A stretch of 64,000 nt of DNA, taken from NCBI GenBank assembly GCA_036250195.1, contig JAVHZZ010000006.1:76075369-76139368 (forward strand), given 5' to 3'. A program made the translations under genes and the position numbers. This stretch comes from Mixophyes australis (Eukaryota > Chordata > Amphibia > Anura > Limnodynastidae). The notes under the pieces were generated by a model. It was not told where the DNA came from. It saw only the letters and a program-made list of their open reading frames with translations, and made no database searches. Positions 34,226 to 46,876 of the stretch are shown here, piece by piece. Position 1 is the stretch's first letter, and each line of letters starts with the position of its first letter.

Positions 34226-35559
34226 AAAGCTATGTAATGAGCACTCCGTTTCCAAAGACTCTTTTTTTTCTCTGTTAGTGAATTGTAAATAGTGATAAAA
34301 TGCTTAAGGTCAGGAACCCATTAGCATCATGCTAGCACTAGTAAAAACACAACTGAAAACTCATGTAAAGCACAAATGCATAAAACAGTACTTGGGTCTC
34401 ATGTAAACAAGATGCGGTCCCAAAACCAGAATGCCCATGAAATACCAATGCAGTGCTAGTTAACGCTATTAAAAGTGGTAGTGGGTACAGTCACAAAACA
34501 AGGTAGTAAAACACACATAGTTAAAGCCAGCTAATGTGCTTAAAGAGATTTTGCAAATTTACAGATTTTTAATTTTGAATAAAAAAAAAAAAAGACTATT
34601 AATAGCAATGCGAGTAATATTACGGGCAATAGAAAACGCCATGAAAACAACATGTGTATGATCATCTATACACTTTTCCGTTGCTTTCTGAACAAGCCTG
34701 TCTGAACGCAAGTAGAATTCAAATATTTCCCTAACAGCTTATAGCATCCAAATCTCATAGTTTCTCTTCTTTACATTTGTTTGTCCAACCCTTGAAAATA
34801 TATTACTGTTAATTTTATATTAAAAAAATGCTGTCAATTGACATTTGTGCTGACACATTATATATCCAATTTAAAACATCAAAAGTGAAAGTAAGTAGTA
34901 GCTAGGGGACCAAGAAAGTTAGGGACTGTAAATAAATGGGCCATAGGCCATAGGCTTCTCCTTACCCCAAATCATTGATTTAATGAATGCAATATTTACA
35001 GTTACTAGTGTATATTTAATATCCAATTGTTTTCTTACAGGCAACAATACTTTTTTGTTTGTCAGCAAATTTACCGATGGTTGGTGACCATGGTTATATT
35101 AGTGATTTGCAGATTATTTATTAACCAATTTTTTTGTAGAAATATGCAGGTTGCTCCTTGCCTAATTCCATAGATGTATACTTACTGGTATGATAATAGA
35201 ATATCTAATACTTTGAAACCAATAATAGCTCCAAATCCAGATTTGTGACCATTTTTTCTTATACAGCAGCAGTCATTAAGGAAACACTATTGATACAAGT
35301 AAATTCTTACAGGATTTAAGTTCCTGCTCATACAACGATACTTGTCTCACATAGTACAATTCAAACAAGAACACATTTTAAACTCATTTTTAAGCAAATC
35401 TTAAAAATACAGTAGATGTCTTAAACTTTTAGAAAGAGATTACCATTGACTTTTATTTTATAGCTGATATAATATAATGGTGTAAGGATGTTTTGTCCTT
35501 CAAGTTTTTAAATTCAGTAAATATGGAAATTGCAAGGTATTAAATAAGCCTCAATATTC
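34226..35559. other. No gene or repeat recognised
   Basis: AT-rich single-copy-looking DNA; stops are dense in all frames. Confidence 0.4.
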
Positions 35560-35870
35560 CAGCTTTATTTTCCAATTATTATTATTTGCAAAGAAAACAA
35601 CTTAAACTCACCCCTCACTCCTGAAAGACAGACCACATTGCTAAATTGCAGCTCTAGAGACTGTCGCCTGTGATAATTTGACTTCATTAAATCTAAAAGC
35701 ATAAATGAAGCTTTTCCCTTTTTCCATGTGCCAGCTTTTCGGCAGTCAAAACCTCCATACAACAGACGGTTTATTGAGTTATACCTAACTCTGTAATTAG
35801 GACCCAAGAATTGGGAAATAATGATATGCATGGTCATAACTTTGTAAGGCTTTATTAAAGAGTAGTAATG
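35560..35870. other. Candidate conserved non-coding block
   Basis: Non-repetitive, with GTCGCCTGTGATAATTTGAC, AATCTAAAAGCATAAATGAA and GTAATTAGGACCC. The 90-codon inverse frame across it is more likely chance than coding. Regulatory status is inference. Confidence 0.25.
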
Positions 35871-38580
35871 ACAGGCTTCTGAAGAATGTCAGTGGCTCCT
35901 ATTAATTCTTCTAGATGGGGGTGTTTGTGAGTGGTCAGTGGTGTCCCATGTACACAGTCTAGGCAGCAACGCACCAGGTTCCAAACATCATATTCCAAAA
36001 CATCAGCTGTTCAATTTTTTAACGGATGAGGCCATAGACTGGGGAAATGGACTTTACGCTTTAGACTTTTCCAATTAAAAGTTGGGGTGGGAGGGGGGTT
36101 GTTATCAAAACAATGGAGTTAAAAATAAAATATATAGGCATATTGTCACTGAGTCACAGATATAATCATGGAGAAGTATCGCAAAGCTGGCCACTATTTC
36201 TAATTCTGAAATAGCTTTCATCTATATTTAAGCACTAAAATGTTTGGCAAGATCCCTAGAGTATATTGTTAATAATTGTGTATGAAGTATGAAATGCAGT
36301 ACATACAATAGTTCTCAATAAAACTCAGCAGTGATATCATATAGCTTGAATTCTTGGTATATTTGCTTCTCACTGTAAAAATACAATGGTAAATACAAAT
36401 TATGTATTTCCTGTTTTCCCTGCTGTGCGGCGCTGTGGAGCACTGTGGCACCTTGTAAATCTATAATAATAATAATAATAATAATTATTATTTTCTCATA
36501 CTCTATTTACAACCTATATCCCATATGTTATATAAGTAGTCTTGGGATCCCTTGAGTCTATAGGCGATACTTCCTGATCTCAGCCAGGGGACAAGCCTAC
36601 TCCACAGGCTTGTTGTGGTCATGGATAAGACCATGTGAAGGGCAGGTGTCATCTCTTTCCTAGTAAAGGAAATATGTCCACAGCAGTCTCTATGTTTGTA
36701 ATGATTTTTGAACATTGGTCAGATCTATTATACTGAGCCAGCTAGTTCTATTTTGGAAACACCTGTAGGAGATTTCTTGCCTCTGAGTGGCCCTTGGCCT
36801 CCCAGGGGGTGCAGTACTTTTTTGGAAGCCTTTTTTGGTTACCTCTTTGTTAGATTTGCTCTCAAATTGTAAATATGTACACAAATCAATGTGGTTATTT
36901 CCATTGTTTAGAGTCAGACTCATCCCAAGACATCCTATCGGTAGTGATATGTATATGTGTATTTTGCAAATTATGACATTATGAATAATGAGATTGGACC
37001 ACAGTTGTAATTACTCATCATTTTAGCTCACTGTAGACACATCTACTTATTTCTAAATACACTGTTTTTATTTCATTTTTGTTTGAAACATGCATTGTTT
37101 TATTTAAGACAATTGCAGCTATTTACTGATGTTACAAAAATAAATAGTAGTAGAAAAGAAGCATGGATGTTATGCAGTGGCAGAATGACCACCAGAGCAG
37201 ACTGTGCGGTGAGAAGGGGCCTAGCTATGCTGGTCCATCTACTAAGGAGGAACGCACTCTTTTATTCTGAGTGGGTATATGTGGGGTGGAGGGGTGGGGG
37301 TGGGGCCAAGTAAACCCCAGTACCAGAACTGAAAGTCCAGGCAGGATTTCTGTTTACTGTATTTTTTTGTATGTTAAATACTCCAACAAATATATAGAAC
37401 TACAGCCCATAGAATCATCATCATCATTATCATCATCATCATCACTGATTATATTTGTAAGGCACCACAGATTCCGCAGCACCAGAAAGACATTAGAAAA
37501 GATAGTGCTGATGATGATGGTTTGTGCTAAAAAAGGTAATAAAAACATATGTCCCACCCAGCCTGGGCTGGCAGCAACAAATTCATGGGAATGAACAGCG
37601 TTGTAACTCCACAGTGACTATAATCATCATCATCATCATCATTTATTTATATAATGTTGTCATTCATAAGAAAAATGATTTACCATACATGGATTTCAAG
37701 CTGGAAAAAAGAAGAGGATCCCCCTGCATTTAGGTGAGCAATGAAGGGGTAAATAAGAGTGTGGGGGGGATTTGTTTTTAAGAAAGTATTTTTTTCACTG
37801 TGTTATTTATATTTATTTATTTCACAGTCATTTTTTGCAAGTGCACTACCGGTCCCAGGCAGTCATGGATTTCCTGGCACTTGTAGTTCTACAATCGCCA
37901 GCATACCCAAACATATTAGGGCTGGCAGAGCTTGCTGGGACCAGAAGAGTAACATATCAAAATGATTTTCCTTAGGGAATTCTGTCTTGTGCTGAACAGA
38001 CTGGGATTGAGTGAGACATTGTGACAGGGGGACCCCAAGATGCCAATTCCCCTGTTATAATGTCAGTAGTTCAGCCTGTTAAAGCCTAGTGCTAGTAGCA
38101 GATTATTCAATGGGGCTCCTCCTGTTCATCCCTTACAGAAGTGCCGCTATCAGCCCGGGCTATAAGCACTGGGAACACTATGAAGGGGGGGGGGGCATTA
38201 AAATGATGATAATGACTGGAGTCTTAACAGCATGATAAGCTTAATAGCATATCATCAGACTTTCATCCTACCATTTTGGATGTAAATACAGTTATATTCA
38301 AGCCATACACACTCTGCTTCAGGTGAAATGTATTTCATCAGTATGATTTATTCATCTGTCCACTACTTATATTTATAATTTTTATGCCTTTAATCAATTT
38401 AGATAATTCATGTATGGTACTATTTATTTTGCTAACTACCTTTTAGCCTAATAGATTAATGACTTTATAGAACTAACACATAGTTTAAGTTCAGAGTCGG
38501 TTCCAGTTATCAAAATTCTTATCTGAGAACAGTAGTGCAGGATCCCCACTAGCCATTCCTTTCCCACAAGTCTTTTCTAC
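35871..38580. other. No gene; scattered retroposon tails and microsatellites
   Basis: L2-like tails lie at 36425-36490 (CGGCGCTGTGGAGCACTGTG, then AAT repeats), at 37412-37483 in inverse (CAT repeats, then TTGTAAGGCACCACAG), and at 37621-37650 in inverse. The stretch 37840-38150 is an unclassified repeat-like segment. No coding region was recognised. Confidence 0.45.
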
Positions 38581-38582
38581 CC

Positions 38583-39475
38583 TTTTGCTTCCTTTCTGCC
38601 TCTCTCTTATCTTCCCTGACCTTCCCTGCACTCCCCCTGACTCTGCTTCCTTTCTGCCTCTCTCTTATCTTTCCTGACCTTCCCTGCACCCCAACCCCTG
38701 ACTCTGCATCCTCTCTGCCTCTCTCTTATCTTGCCTGACCTTCCCTGCATTCCCCCTGACTCTGCTTCCTTCCCTGCACTCCCCCTGACTCTGCTTCCTC
38801 TCTGCCTCTCTCTTATCTTCCCTGACCTTCCCTGCACTCCCCCTGACTCTGCTTCCTTTCTGCCTCTCTCTTATCTTTCCTGACCTTCCCTGCACCCCAA
38901 CCCCTGACTCTGCATCCTCTCTGCCTCTCTCTTATCTTGCCTGACCTTCCCTGCATTCCCCCTGACTCTGCTTCCTTCCCTGCACTCCCCCTGACTCTGC
39001 TTCCTCTCTGCCTCTCTCTTATCTTACCTGACATTCCCTGCACTCCCCCTGACTCTGCTTCCTTTCTGCCTCTCTCTTATCTTCCCTGACCTTCCCTGCA
39101 CTCCCCCTGACTCTGCTTCCTCTCTGGCTCTCTCTTATCTCCCCTGACCTTCCCTGCACTCCCCCTGACTCTGCTTCCTTTCTGCCTCTCTCTTATCTTC
39201 CCTGACCTTCCCTGCACTCCCCCTGACTCTGCTTCCTCTCTGGCTCTCTCTTATCTCCCCTGACCTTCCCTGCACTCCCCCTGACTCTGCTTCCTCTCTG
39301 GCTCTCTCTTATCTCCCCTGACCTTCCCTGCACTCCCCCTGACTCTGCTTCCTTTCTGCCTCTCTCTTATCTACCCTGACCTTCCCTGCACTCCCCCTGA
39401 CTCTGCTACCTCTCTGCCTCTCACTTATCTTCCCTGACCTTCCCTGCACTCCCCCTGACTCTGCTTACACTCTGC
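38583..39475. repeat. 58-bp pyrimidine-rich minisatellite
   Basis: About fifteen units with the core CTGACTCTGCTTCC, then TGCCTCTCTCTTATCTTCCC, then TGACCTTCCCTGCACTCCCC. Part of the array is duplicated at a larger period: 38607-38837 and 38813-39043 are near-identical, a 206-bp shift. Long inverse frames (RERQRGSRVRG repeats) are by-products of the array. Confidence 0.95.
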
Positions 39476-39960
39476 CTTCATGTCCCATTTCCATGCTTCT
39501 GAATATGCCTCTTTGTCTGGACTGTTAGGACAATGGTGACCTGGGTGCTTTCATTATTTCTTTTCACATTTTGTAATCTTCTGGGAGAGCAGTGCAGTGA
39601 CAACCCCGTCCCTTGACACCCAGGGCTAAAGCCTGGCCCCCCTGCCACTTGAAATGACCCAGCTTCTTAATTGAGCTCTGCATTAGATAGATTGGGCCCT
39701 GCATTTAATATATTGGCCAGAAGATTGGGCTTTTAATTATGCAAAAGTATTATTAGACTGTAGTTTATTCAAACTCAATATTGCATGTTTGACATTAAGG
39801 CTTTAATAAAAGGGCATGACCTTAAAAATGTTGGCACCCTGTTATGTGCTTCTCATTTTCCATGTCCCTAAAATTACCATGTAACCACAAGAAAAACTGT
39901 ACCTGACAATCTCAGCTTTAGACATTGCACAACAACAAAGTGTATTACTTGAAAAAGGCC
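39476..39960. other. Unassigned DNA
   Basis: No gene or terminal repeats were seen between the minisatellite and the LINE relic. Confidence 0.4.
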
Positions 39961-39964
39961 ATGA

Positions 39965-41035
39965 ACAGCGGATACGTGGTAACTAGTGTAGATGAAGGAG
40001 CATTGGTTACAACCAATATGATATGGTATGTATCTAAGGATAGATGACAGAGAGTTGTGGTAAATAGAATATATTCAGAAGAGGAAGAGGTTACCAATGG
40101 ATTACCCTAAGGGTCTATAATAGGACCAGTTTTCTCATTGTATTTATGGTTGACATCATTAATGGTATTGAGAAAAGTCTGTCTTTTTGCAGATGACATA
40201 AAGCTATGTAACAAGGTAGACGCCCTGGGGGGCTTGAGCAAAATGATCGATGATCTAGGTAGATCGCCAGCAACAATTCAATGCCAAAGATGCAAAATAA
40301 TGCACTTGGGTCTCAAAAACTGAAAGGCAGAATATAGTGTTGATGACACAAAAATGGCAACTGCTGAGGAGGAAAGGAATCTAGAAGTCACTATTTCAGG
40401 TGACCGAAAGGTAGGCAGACAATGTAGCAAATCAAGGCCAAGGCCAATCGGATGCTTGGTTGCATAGGAAGAGAAATCAGTAGCAGAAAGAGAGATATGG
40501 TGATGTCACTCTATAGTTCATTGGCGAGACCACATCTAACATACTGTGTTCAGTTCTTCTGGCCATTTTTCCAGAAGGACATAAATATATCAGAGATGTG
40601 CAAATATGGGCTACTAAAATGATCTATGTTCTATGTCACAAAGCTTACCAGTAAAGGCTAAAAGATCTAAACATGAATAGCTTGGAGCAGGGAAGGGAAA
40701 GGAGTGATATGAAAAAAACCTTTAAAACATCAAGGGTTTTAACAAGCTTTGTGCAGAGGAAGAGAAGTATTAGAGGCAATACCCTAAAATTGGAGAGTAG
40801 TAGTTTTAGAGGAAATCTAAGGAGGACTTAATTTACTGAAAGGGTCGTAGATCAGTGAAATGACTTTCTAACAGAGTTGGTAGAGGCTAATACAGTAGGA
40901 GAATTTAAACATGCTTGAAATAGAAATAAAGATTTTCTAAGTCTGAAAAACAAATAGGGTTTGAGGGGTTTAGGGAATAACAATGTACATATTAGAAGCT
41001 GGTTCTTATCTGCTGTCAAATTCTATGTTTTGTAT
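39965..41035 (+). pseudogene. CR1/jockey-type LINE reverse transcriptase relic
   Basis: Reading across frames, RT hallmarks appear in order: DRQRVVVNRIYSEEEEVTNG, then GSIIGPVFSLYL, LFADDIKLCNKV (catalytic FADD at about 40185-40200), KCKIMHLG, EEERNLEVTISGDRKVG, a KANRMLGCIG-like block, MSLYSSLARPHLTYCVQFFW, and the terminal SFRGN, TERVVDQ, NRVGRG-like region. These define the RT core and thumb of CR1/jockey-clade LINEs. Multiple frameshifts and stops (LPMDYPKG versus an expected VPQGS motif) show old decay. The endonuclease is missing. The longest intact piece is 61 codons (40138-40323). Confidence 0.85.
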
Positions 41036-42660
41036 GATGCTTCTTCACAAAACCAATGGCCAGTTTCCAAGTCCACATGTTGACTTAAGGTATTATAAAT
41101 GTGTTAACAATTGCCTTACATCTAAGCAAGTCTTAAGAAGTGTGCATCAATAAACACTTTGCTTTGCCCTCGAAGACACAGTATGTATTGTATGCATTGG
41201 CTCAGAACCACAGAGGTCTCTTCTGTAGGCTTCTGTGGAGGCGTTTGTCTTTATTGGAGGCACTCTTTAACCTGCTAATGTTTAAAAAACATAATAGCAT
41301 CATCCACTGCAAAATAGATCTGACAAGCTTTCCAGACTGGCAGGAGCGTGTACTCTGGGGTTTACAATACACAGAACTTTTATGCTCAAAAGCTGATAAA
41401 TGGCTTAGTCATTATTTAAATTTCGGGAAGAGAGCTATGCTTGTAATAGGATTTTAATGTATTCCAGACTCCCTTGTTTGCTCTGTTGGTAGGAACTAAT
41501 GTTCCCTTCCAACTCTTGTTGGACGATGATTTACAGAATATTACCTAAATAGCTATAAGGATATGACTCTGTCCTCATTCCCAAGTTAAGTTTAACCTTC
41601 TCCAGACACCATGAATTTGCCAGGGCTGGGGATTGGCAGAGGTTTGGTTTTGATATGACTTTGGGAGGAAACTACAAAAAAGCTTGCAAGTGCCCTGGCA
41701 ACATTTAGAGTCTGTGTTTGTTTCCTTCCTTAAAGACTGAGGCAATATCCTTAAGCTGGTAAATAGATATCTCTCTGTGCTCCCTTGGGTTATGAGCTAC
41801 AAGGTGGGCATAGAGAGGACATCCACTTGGCTGCACCCAAAGTGCATGAGGCACAAGTTAATAAATGTTTAAATAAATGAGACTGAAGGACAAAACTTAT
41901 GTGATAGCAACTATTTCATTTTCATAGGCTTTACAAGGGTCAACAATGACAAGAGGCAAGTAATAAAACTGATTGCAGAGTTGGCCAAACTATGCCTCTG
42001 GGTTTTGGTTTGCCTTTGAGATGCGCGCTTTCAAACGTCAATGTTAAGAAAACAGTCGTTTTAGACAGCTGTATGAAGGACAATTCCAGTTGCTGAGCAA
42101 TCATTTGCAGTTCTGCTGGGGTCTGATTTAGGAGTTTTCTCGCTCTCTTTATGAAAACAAAATAAAATCAGCACATCTAACAAATCTTATCCTTATAACT
42201 ATACAATGTAATCAAAACTTCTTTCAAATGGAACTCTTTCTTCAGAGAGCTGATCACAACCTTGACTTTCAGGTGAGTGACAGGCTAATGAGATTAGGAA
42301 ATGGTTATCCTAACATAAAGAAAATAGGTGATGAGGGGGTTGCAGGCATGACATTCAACTAGTATATAGGGCAGAAATGAACCCTGCCCTGTTGGCAGTG
42401 GTATAAATAGAGCACTCTAGGCCACTAAGAAAATGTACAAACAACTCCTAGATGACTTGACATAGCGTGTAATGACTTTAAGGGGCTGCACTATGTGCAC
42501 TAAATGTTCTATTGCTGTAAAAACAGATATTCACTGCACTACACTAATGTTAAGAGTCTTTTGGGCTTAGTCCATATTAAAGCAAACTACTGCTGCTCGC
42601 CTTACTTTTAGCCCTTCCTCACTGGGCAGAATCGGAAAGATAAAACAAAACCAAGGGGGG
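41036..42660. other. No gene recognised
   Basis: The 105-codon frame at 41140-41457 has no domain signal. The region is otherwise unassigned, low-repeat DNA. Confidence 0.4.
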
Positions 42661-42668
42661 AATGGAGG

Positions 42669-43091
42669 ATAGTGCAGTATCTTTTTATTTTAGTTGATAT
42701 ACCAAGATTAATAAAAACATACTTTAAAAACTCTTATAGCTCACTCATCAATTGCTGTAAGTTGAGTTCAATAACCTGGACACAGTTCAATACCGATCAC
42801 CTTTAGTAGCCTTGATCGTTTGTATTCCAAGGCTCTCTCTCTCGCTTTCTCTGTGTACAGCTGTGGTAAGGGTCGGAAATGGTGCGTTGATGCTGGACAG
42901 GTTGTACACGGCTTGGGGACCAAACAATCAAGACTACACCGTCAAGACAAGGACAAATGTGATCAATATTGAACTGTGTCCAGACTTTTGAACTTCCCTT
43001 AAAGCAATTGATGAGTGAGATCTAAAAGAGCATTTAAAGTATGTTAATTTACTCCTGGTGTATCAACTAAAATAAAAAGATACTGCACTAT
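42669..43091. mobile_element. Foldback element with long inverted arms
   Basis: The left arm (42669-42802: ATAGTGCAGTATCTTTTTAT, TCATCAATTGCT, GACACAGTTCAAT) is repeated in inverse at 42960-43091 (ATTGAACTGTGTCCAG, AGCAATTGATGAGTGAG, AAAGATACTGCACTAT). Similarity continues inward (CTTGATCGTTTG against CAAACAATCAAG), so the centre is small. No clear TSD and no coding content. Confidence 0.8.
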
Positions 43092-43572
43092 CTTGCACCC
43101 CATACACCTGCCCCCACCTGGTTTTATCATTCTATGGCTGTATTTAACTTGATCAGCTGTACACGAAAGACTGGAAACAGTGGGGCATTCTGGGGAGACA
43201 CATTTTTGGATGGGAGATGATCACTTGATGCGTTCTCTGGCTCCCATTGTATGCTGTACTGACCTGAAGAGCGCTCTTTGCAGTGTTGAATTGTCAATCT
43301 CTTTCAATAAAATGATCGGTTATTTAATTCAGGAAGAAGTATAATACCTATAATGTCTTGGTAGGGACCCAAGTAATGTGCTGCCAATAATTTTGGGAGG
43401 CATTTATTAAAGGTATATTTGCAGAAATAGCATTAAGAAGGCAGGAAACAAATCTTTAGTGGATTCCATATTTAGAATTTATTGTTTTCAAATCTATTTC
43501 TATTCCTGATAAACTAAGTATTAATTATCTATTATATGTTTCTGTACAATACTCAGTTTTCTTATTATATTA
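43092..43572. other. Unassigned DNA
   Basis: No gene or repeat recognised. Confidence 0.4.
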
Positions 43573-43580
43573 CTTCTTAG

Positions 43581-44381
43581 TAGAGATGCTCAGGCTCGGT
43601 TCCTCGAGAACCGAACACACCCGAACTTAGTAGATCCGAGCAACGAGCCGAGTCGGCTCGGTACTTTCGCACGCCCTTGAAATTGTAAATGAGGCAAAAC
43701 ATCATCGTTACATTGGCGGATCTCGGAAGCTTTGGATTCTGTAAGTACCGCCCTCCACGGCGATCCAGCGCCATTTAACAGAGGGACACAGAAGGGGTAG
43801 CACAATTCTTGGCAGACTCTAGCGCCGGTGGGCAGCGTCATAGGTGGAAAAGAAAGAGGAGGGATAGCAGTGTTCTTCAAAGTCTCCAGTGACATTCAGG
43901 AGAGCTCCATTTCTCCATTGCTAATTGTCCTTGCTGAAATAGAAATAATAGGTCTGGCAGGCTTAGTCTTCTAAATCTGCAGTCACATTGTACTGTGTTA
44001 TTTAGGTAACACACAAAGAGTAGAGCTCCATTGCTCCATTGCTAATTGTCATTACTGAAATACAAATAATAGGGCTAGCAGGCTTGGTCTTCTAAATCTG
44101 CAGTCTTTGTTTGAAAGTGTATGAAAATAATATTGTGACCTGTGAGGTGGTGGTCAAAATTGACTGGAAATGACTTGATATTAGTGTTATTTAGGCTAAT
44201 AATAATAATGTAGGGGGGGGAAAGAAAATATATGAGATTTAAGCAAAAAAAAATAGGGAATTGAGAAAAAAATCGGGATCCAAAACCAAAACACGCCAGG
44301 GTGGTTTTGCCAAAACCAAAACACGAAGTTAATCCAGATCCAAAAGCAAAACCAGAACACGGGAGTGAGTGAACATCTCTA
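43581..44381 (+). mobile_element. hAT element with TAGAGATG ends (801 bp)
   Basis: It starts TAGAGATGCTCAGGCTCGG and ends AACATCTCTA. CTTCTTAG flanks both sides exactly (43573-43580 and 44382-44389), an 8-bp TSD. The left region (CTCGAGAACCGAACACACCC, CCAGCGCCATTTAACAGAGG) and the right region (CCAAAACCAAAACACG repeats) match the 3.3-kb element at 59870-63173. An internal duplication of about 130 bp lies at 43892-44107 (AGCTCCAT...CTAAATCTGCAGTC). It is a deleted relative without the ORF or 100-bp array. Confidence 0.93.
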
Positions 44382-44389
44382 CTTCTTAG

Positions 44390-45077
44390 CAAAAATAGAC
44401 TTAATTTTTACCCACAAATCTGATTTACACAGTTAATATGGATTATGACCAAAAAGTTATGGGTATTTTGCCATAGATAATGCTTTCCCAGAACACAGTA
44501 ATATCACATTGTCATCTTTTAACTGTCTTACCCAATGTAAGACTACTTGGACGAACCATCACAAATATAGAAAAGATACATTGTCGGTATAGCACTTATA
44601 GCAGATGAGTAGAACACTTGTAATGCTAGTTTGTCTAGCAGTGCATTTTGTTTCAGATCAGCTGAGATTCTCTTGCTGCTTCCCAGTGATTGCGGATTAC
44701 TTAGCACAGCAAAGACTAGGAAGCATCTTCCTGCCCAAACCGCACAGTAGCTTCATGGAACATACTCTCAAATCCTGCCGGAGATTGGCATTTAGTGTAA
44801 GTGATAGCTAGGAAGACATAACGTTTCCTACAGATTCTTAGAAAGGAAATCAAGTTCTTATAACAGCAAAGGAAAAAAAAAATGACTTTGCTCCCGGACT
44901 GTCTTGGCAACTGGAATTAAAGTATACTCAATGAAATAATGTTATACCAAACATTTGGTAACATAGCTAGAATACATGAGGAGTGTGAAGACTTGTGTAA
45001 ATAGCTGTGAGAGCATGTTATCATTGTTACTCTCTGACCTGGATGAGGTATTTACTAACATGGTAGTGAAAGATATG
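44390..45077. other. No gene recognised
   Basis: Unassigned low-repeat DNA; short frames only. Confidence 0.4.
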
Positions 45078-45393
45078 GGGCCTAAGTCATTAAGGAGAGC
45101 AAAGCAAAAAAAAAGAAGTAGCTTTGCACCTGGATAAAACCATGTTTCATTGGAGGGGGAGGTAAATTTAAAATGTGATGGCAGATTTATAGTTGGGGTA
45201 GGGCATGTCCAAGATTAACTTTAAATTTCAGTGTAAAAGAAACGCTATCAAGTATTTGTGTGCTACATGAAAAAACAGTCAGTATTTAATCTATGTACAA
45301 GATAATAACTAATTTGCACCCCGTTCATTGTAAAATGGTTTGTCCCAAAGAACATTTACTCATTTTTTGTCTTACTTTCCTTAATGACTCAGT
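45078..45393 (+). mobile_element. MITE family C (copy 2)
   Basis: The ends GGGCCTAAGTCATTAAGGA and TCCTTAATGACTCAG are inverted repeats. The interior matches the inverse of 10274-10580 (GGGGGAGGTAAATTTAAAAT, TGTGTGCTACATGAAAAAAC). The terminal sequence differs from copy 1 (CATTAAGGA in place of TTTTGAGTT). Confidence 0.75.
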
Positions 45394-46027
45394 ATCATCT
45401 TTGATAACTAGTAAGGACAAGGTTGACAAAGATAAACAAGTCTTTCTATTTGTTCATACACTGTCTTTGAATAATGATTACAACTCCTCTCCATCATTTC
45501 TGGCCTTTTCCTTCAAATGTATTTCACTCAGAAATTAGGCTGTTTGACCAGCTGGTGGCTTTTATTTCTCTCATTAAAAAAGACTGTACATTATTTAAAA
45601 AAAAATAAGTATACTAATATATAATGTAAAACAATGTTAATTAAAATATAAATGTGTTAATTTATTTGTAACAAAAATACTCTGTATTATAATGCATAAT
45701 GCTCCACCTGCTACTAACTCTTATGTAAAGGCATGAGGCCTGTACATTTTAGTACTTTCTCATATCTATGGCTTTGTGTTATAATGATGATTATAATGTT
45801 GAGTGAATTTCTCTGCTGGTGTATTCACAACCTTGGGTCAGATTGCAAATTAAATTGTCCCATTATGGCCTCTGCAACATGATGTAATTGATTTGGAAAG
45901 GATCCAAAGGAGAAACAAAGTAGTACCTCTACATAGGCTCTGGGCATTCTGCAATGTCATTCTCTCCCTTTCTATTTTATAACATTTGTTATGCTATTAT
46001 ATGGCAGCATATAAACTACAGAGCTGC
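45394..46027. other. No gene recognised
   Basis: AT-rich DNA without repeats that I can classify. Confidence 0.4.
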
Positions 46028-46032
46028 ATACT

Positions 46033-46493
46033 TGTTACACTTACCTCTCCTTGCTCCAGCGCCGTTCTCGCTCTCTGCATTGGCACGGCGCTTTCTGGTA
46101 TCGGCGTTCACATGACTGAATGTCGGTGTGGGGTATTTGAAACTCTTTGTATATAAACCGTGCTGTGACACTCGTTCTGTGTCAGAGCAACTTGTCTGTA
46201 TCCTGACTGCTGCCCTTGTGCTGAGCCTGTATTCTGATTGTTTCCTGTGTACCAGTTCCTGCCTGACTTGACCATTCTTGTTCTCCTGCGCCTGTGTACC
46301 GATCTTAGCTTGCTGACTATCCTCTGCCTTGGAGTTAACTCCTGTGTCTCAAACCTTGGCTTTCCTGACCCTGATTTCGCCTGCCGCTCCTGTACTCCGC
46401 TACATGATTGTGTTTCCTGATCTGACTAGTCTGACTTTGCTCCAGCCTGCTGATTCGGTTCTCTATTGCCAGACAGAGTACCAGACAATAACA
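46033..46493 (+). mobile_element. Solo LTR, 461 bp
   Basis: The ends TGTTAC...ATAACA have TG/CA termini. They are flanked by ATACT (46028-46032) and ATACC (46494-46498), a 5-bp TSD with one change. TATATAAA near 46150 followed by a pyrimidine-rich body (CCTGACTT, TTCCTGACCCTGA) has the U3-R layout seen in vertebrate Ty3/gypsy-type LTRs. Only one LTR is present, with no internal genes. Confidence 0.7.
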
Positions 46494-46580
46494 ATACCTT
46501 GCCACATAACCACATACTTGACGATTTTATAGATTTGCCATCCAGGCGATGCGAAGAGTTGATTTTATAAAGTCAGAGTG

Positions 46581-46851
46581 CAGTGGCGCATGCAAGGTGG
46601 GTTTCTGAGTCTCCAGAAACCCCCCCTGCGCTAACTAAGTTGCCGCTATAGCTGCACTGTCCTATACAGCAGCCGCGGCCCTGTCAAAGAAGCGTAGTGT
46701 ATACAACACCGCCGCGGATGCTTCTTAGACAGCGCCGCGGCTGCTGTATAGGATAGCGCTGAAGAAACGGAGCAGCTCTCGCGGGGGTGGGTTTTTTTTT
46801 GGGTGGAGGGGAAACCCCCATCCCCCCCCGACAATCCTCCGTTCGCCCCTG
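46581..46851. mobile_element. MITE with CAGTGGCG ends and 5-bp TSD (copy 3)
   Basis: It starts CAGTGGCGCATGCAAGGTGG and ends CCTCCGTTCGCCCCTG. GAGTG flanks both sides (46576-46580 and 46852-46856). The internal palindrome with GCGCCGCGGCTGCTGTATAG is conserved. Confidence 0.88.
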
Positions 46852-46876
46852 GAGTGGGTGGGTCAGAGTGACGCAT

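Noticed and set aside
36269..37594. Possible gene between the retroposon tails
   Set aside because: Only short frames, microsatellites and inverse tails are present.
38607..39043. Three 76-codon minus-strand frames of RERQRGSRVRG repeats
   Set aside because: By-products of the 58-bp minisatellite; the unit is not a multiple of three and frames shift.
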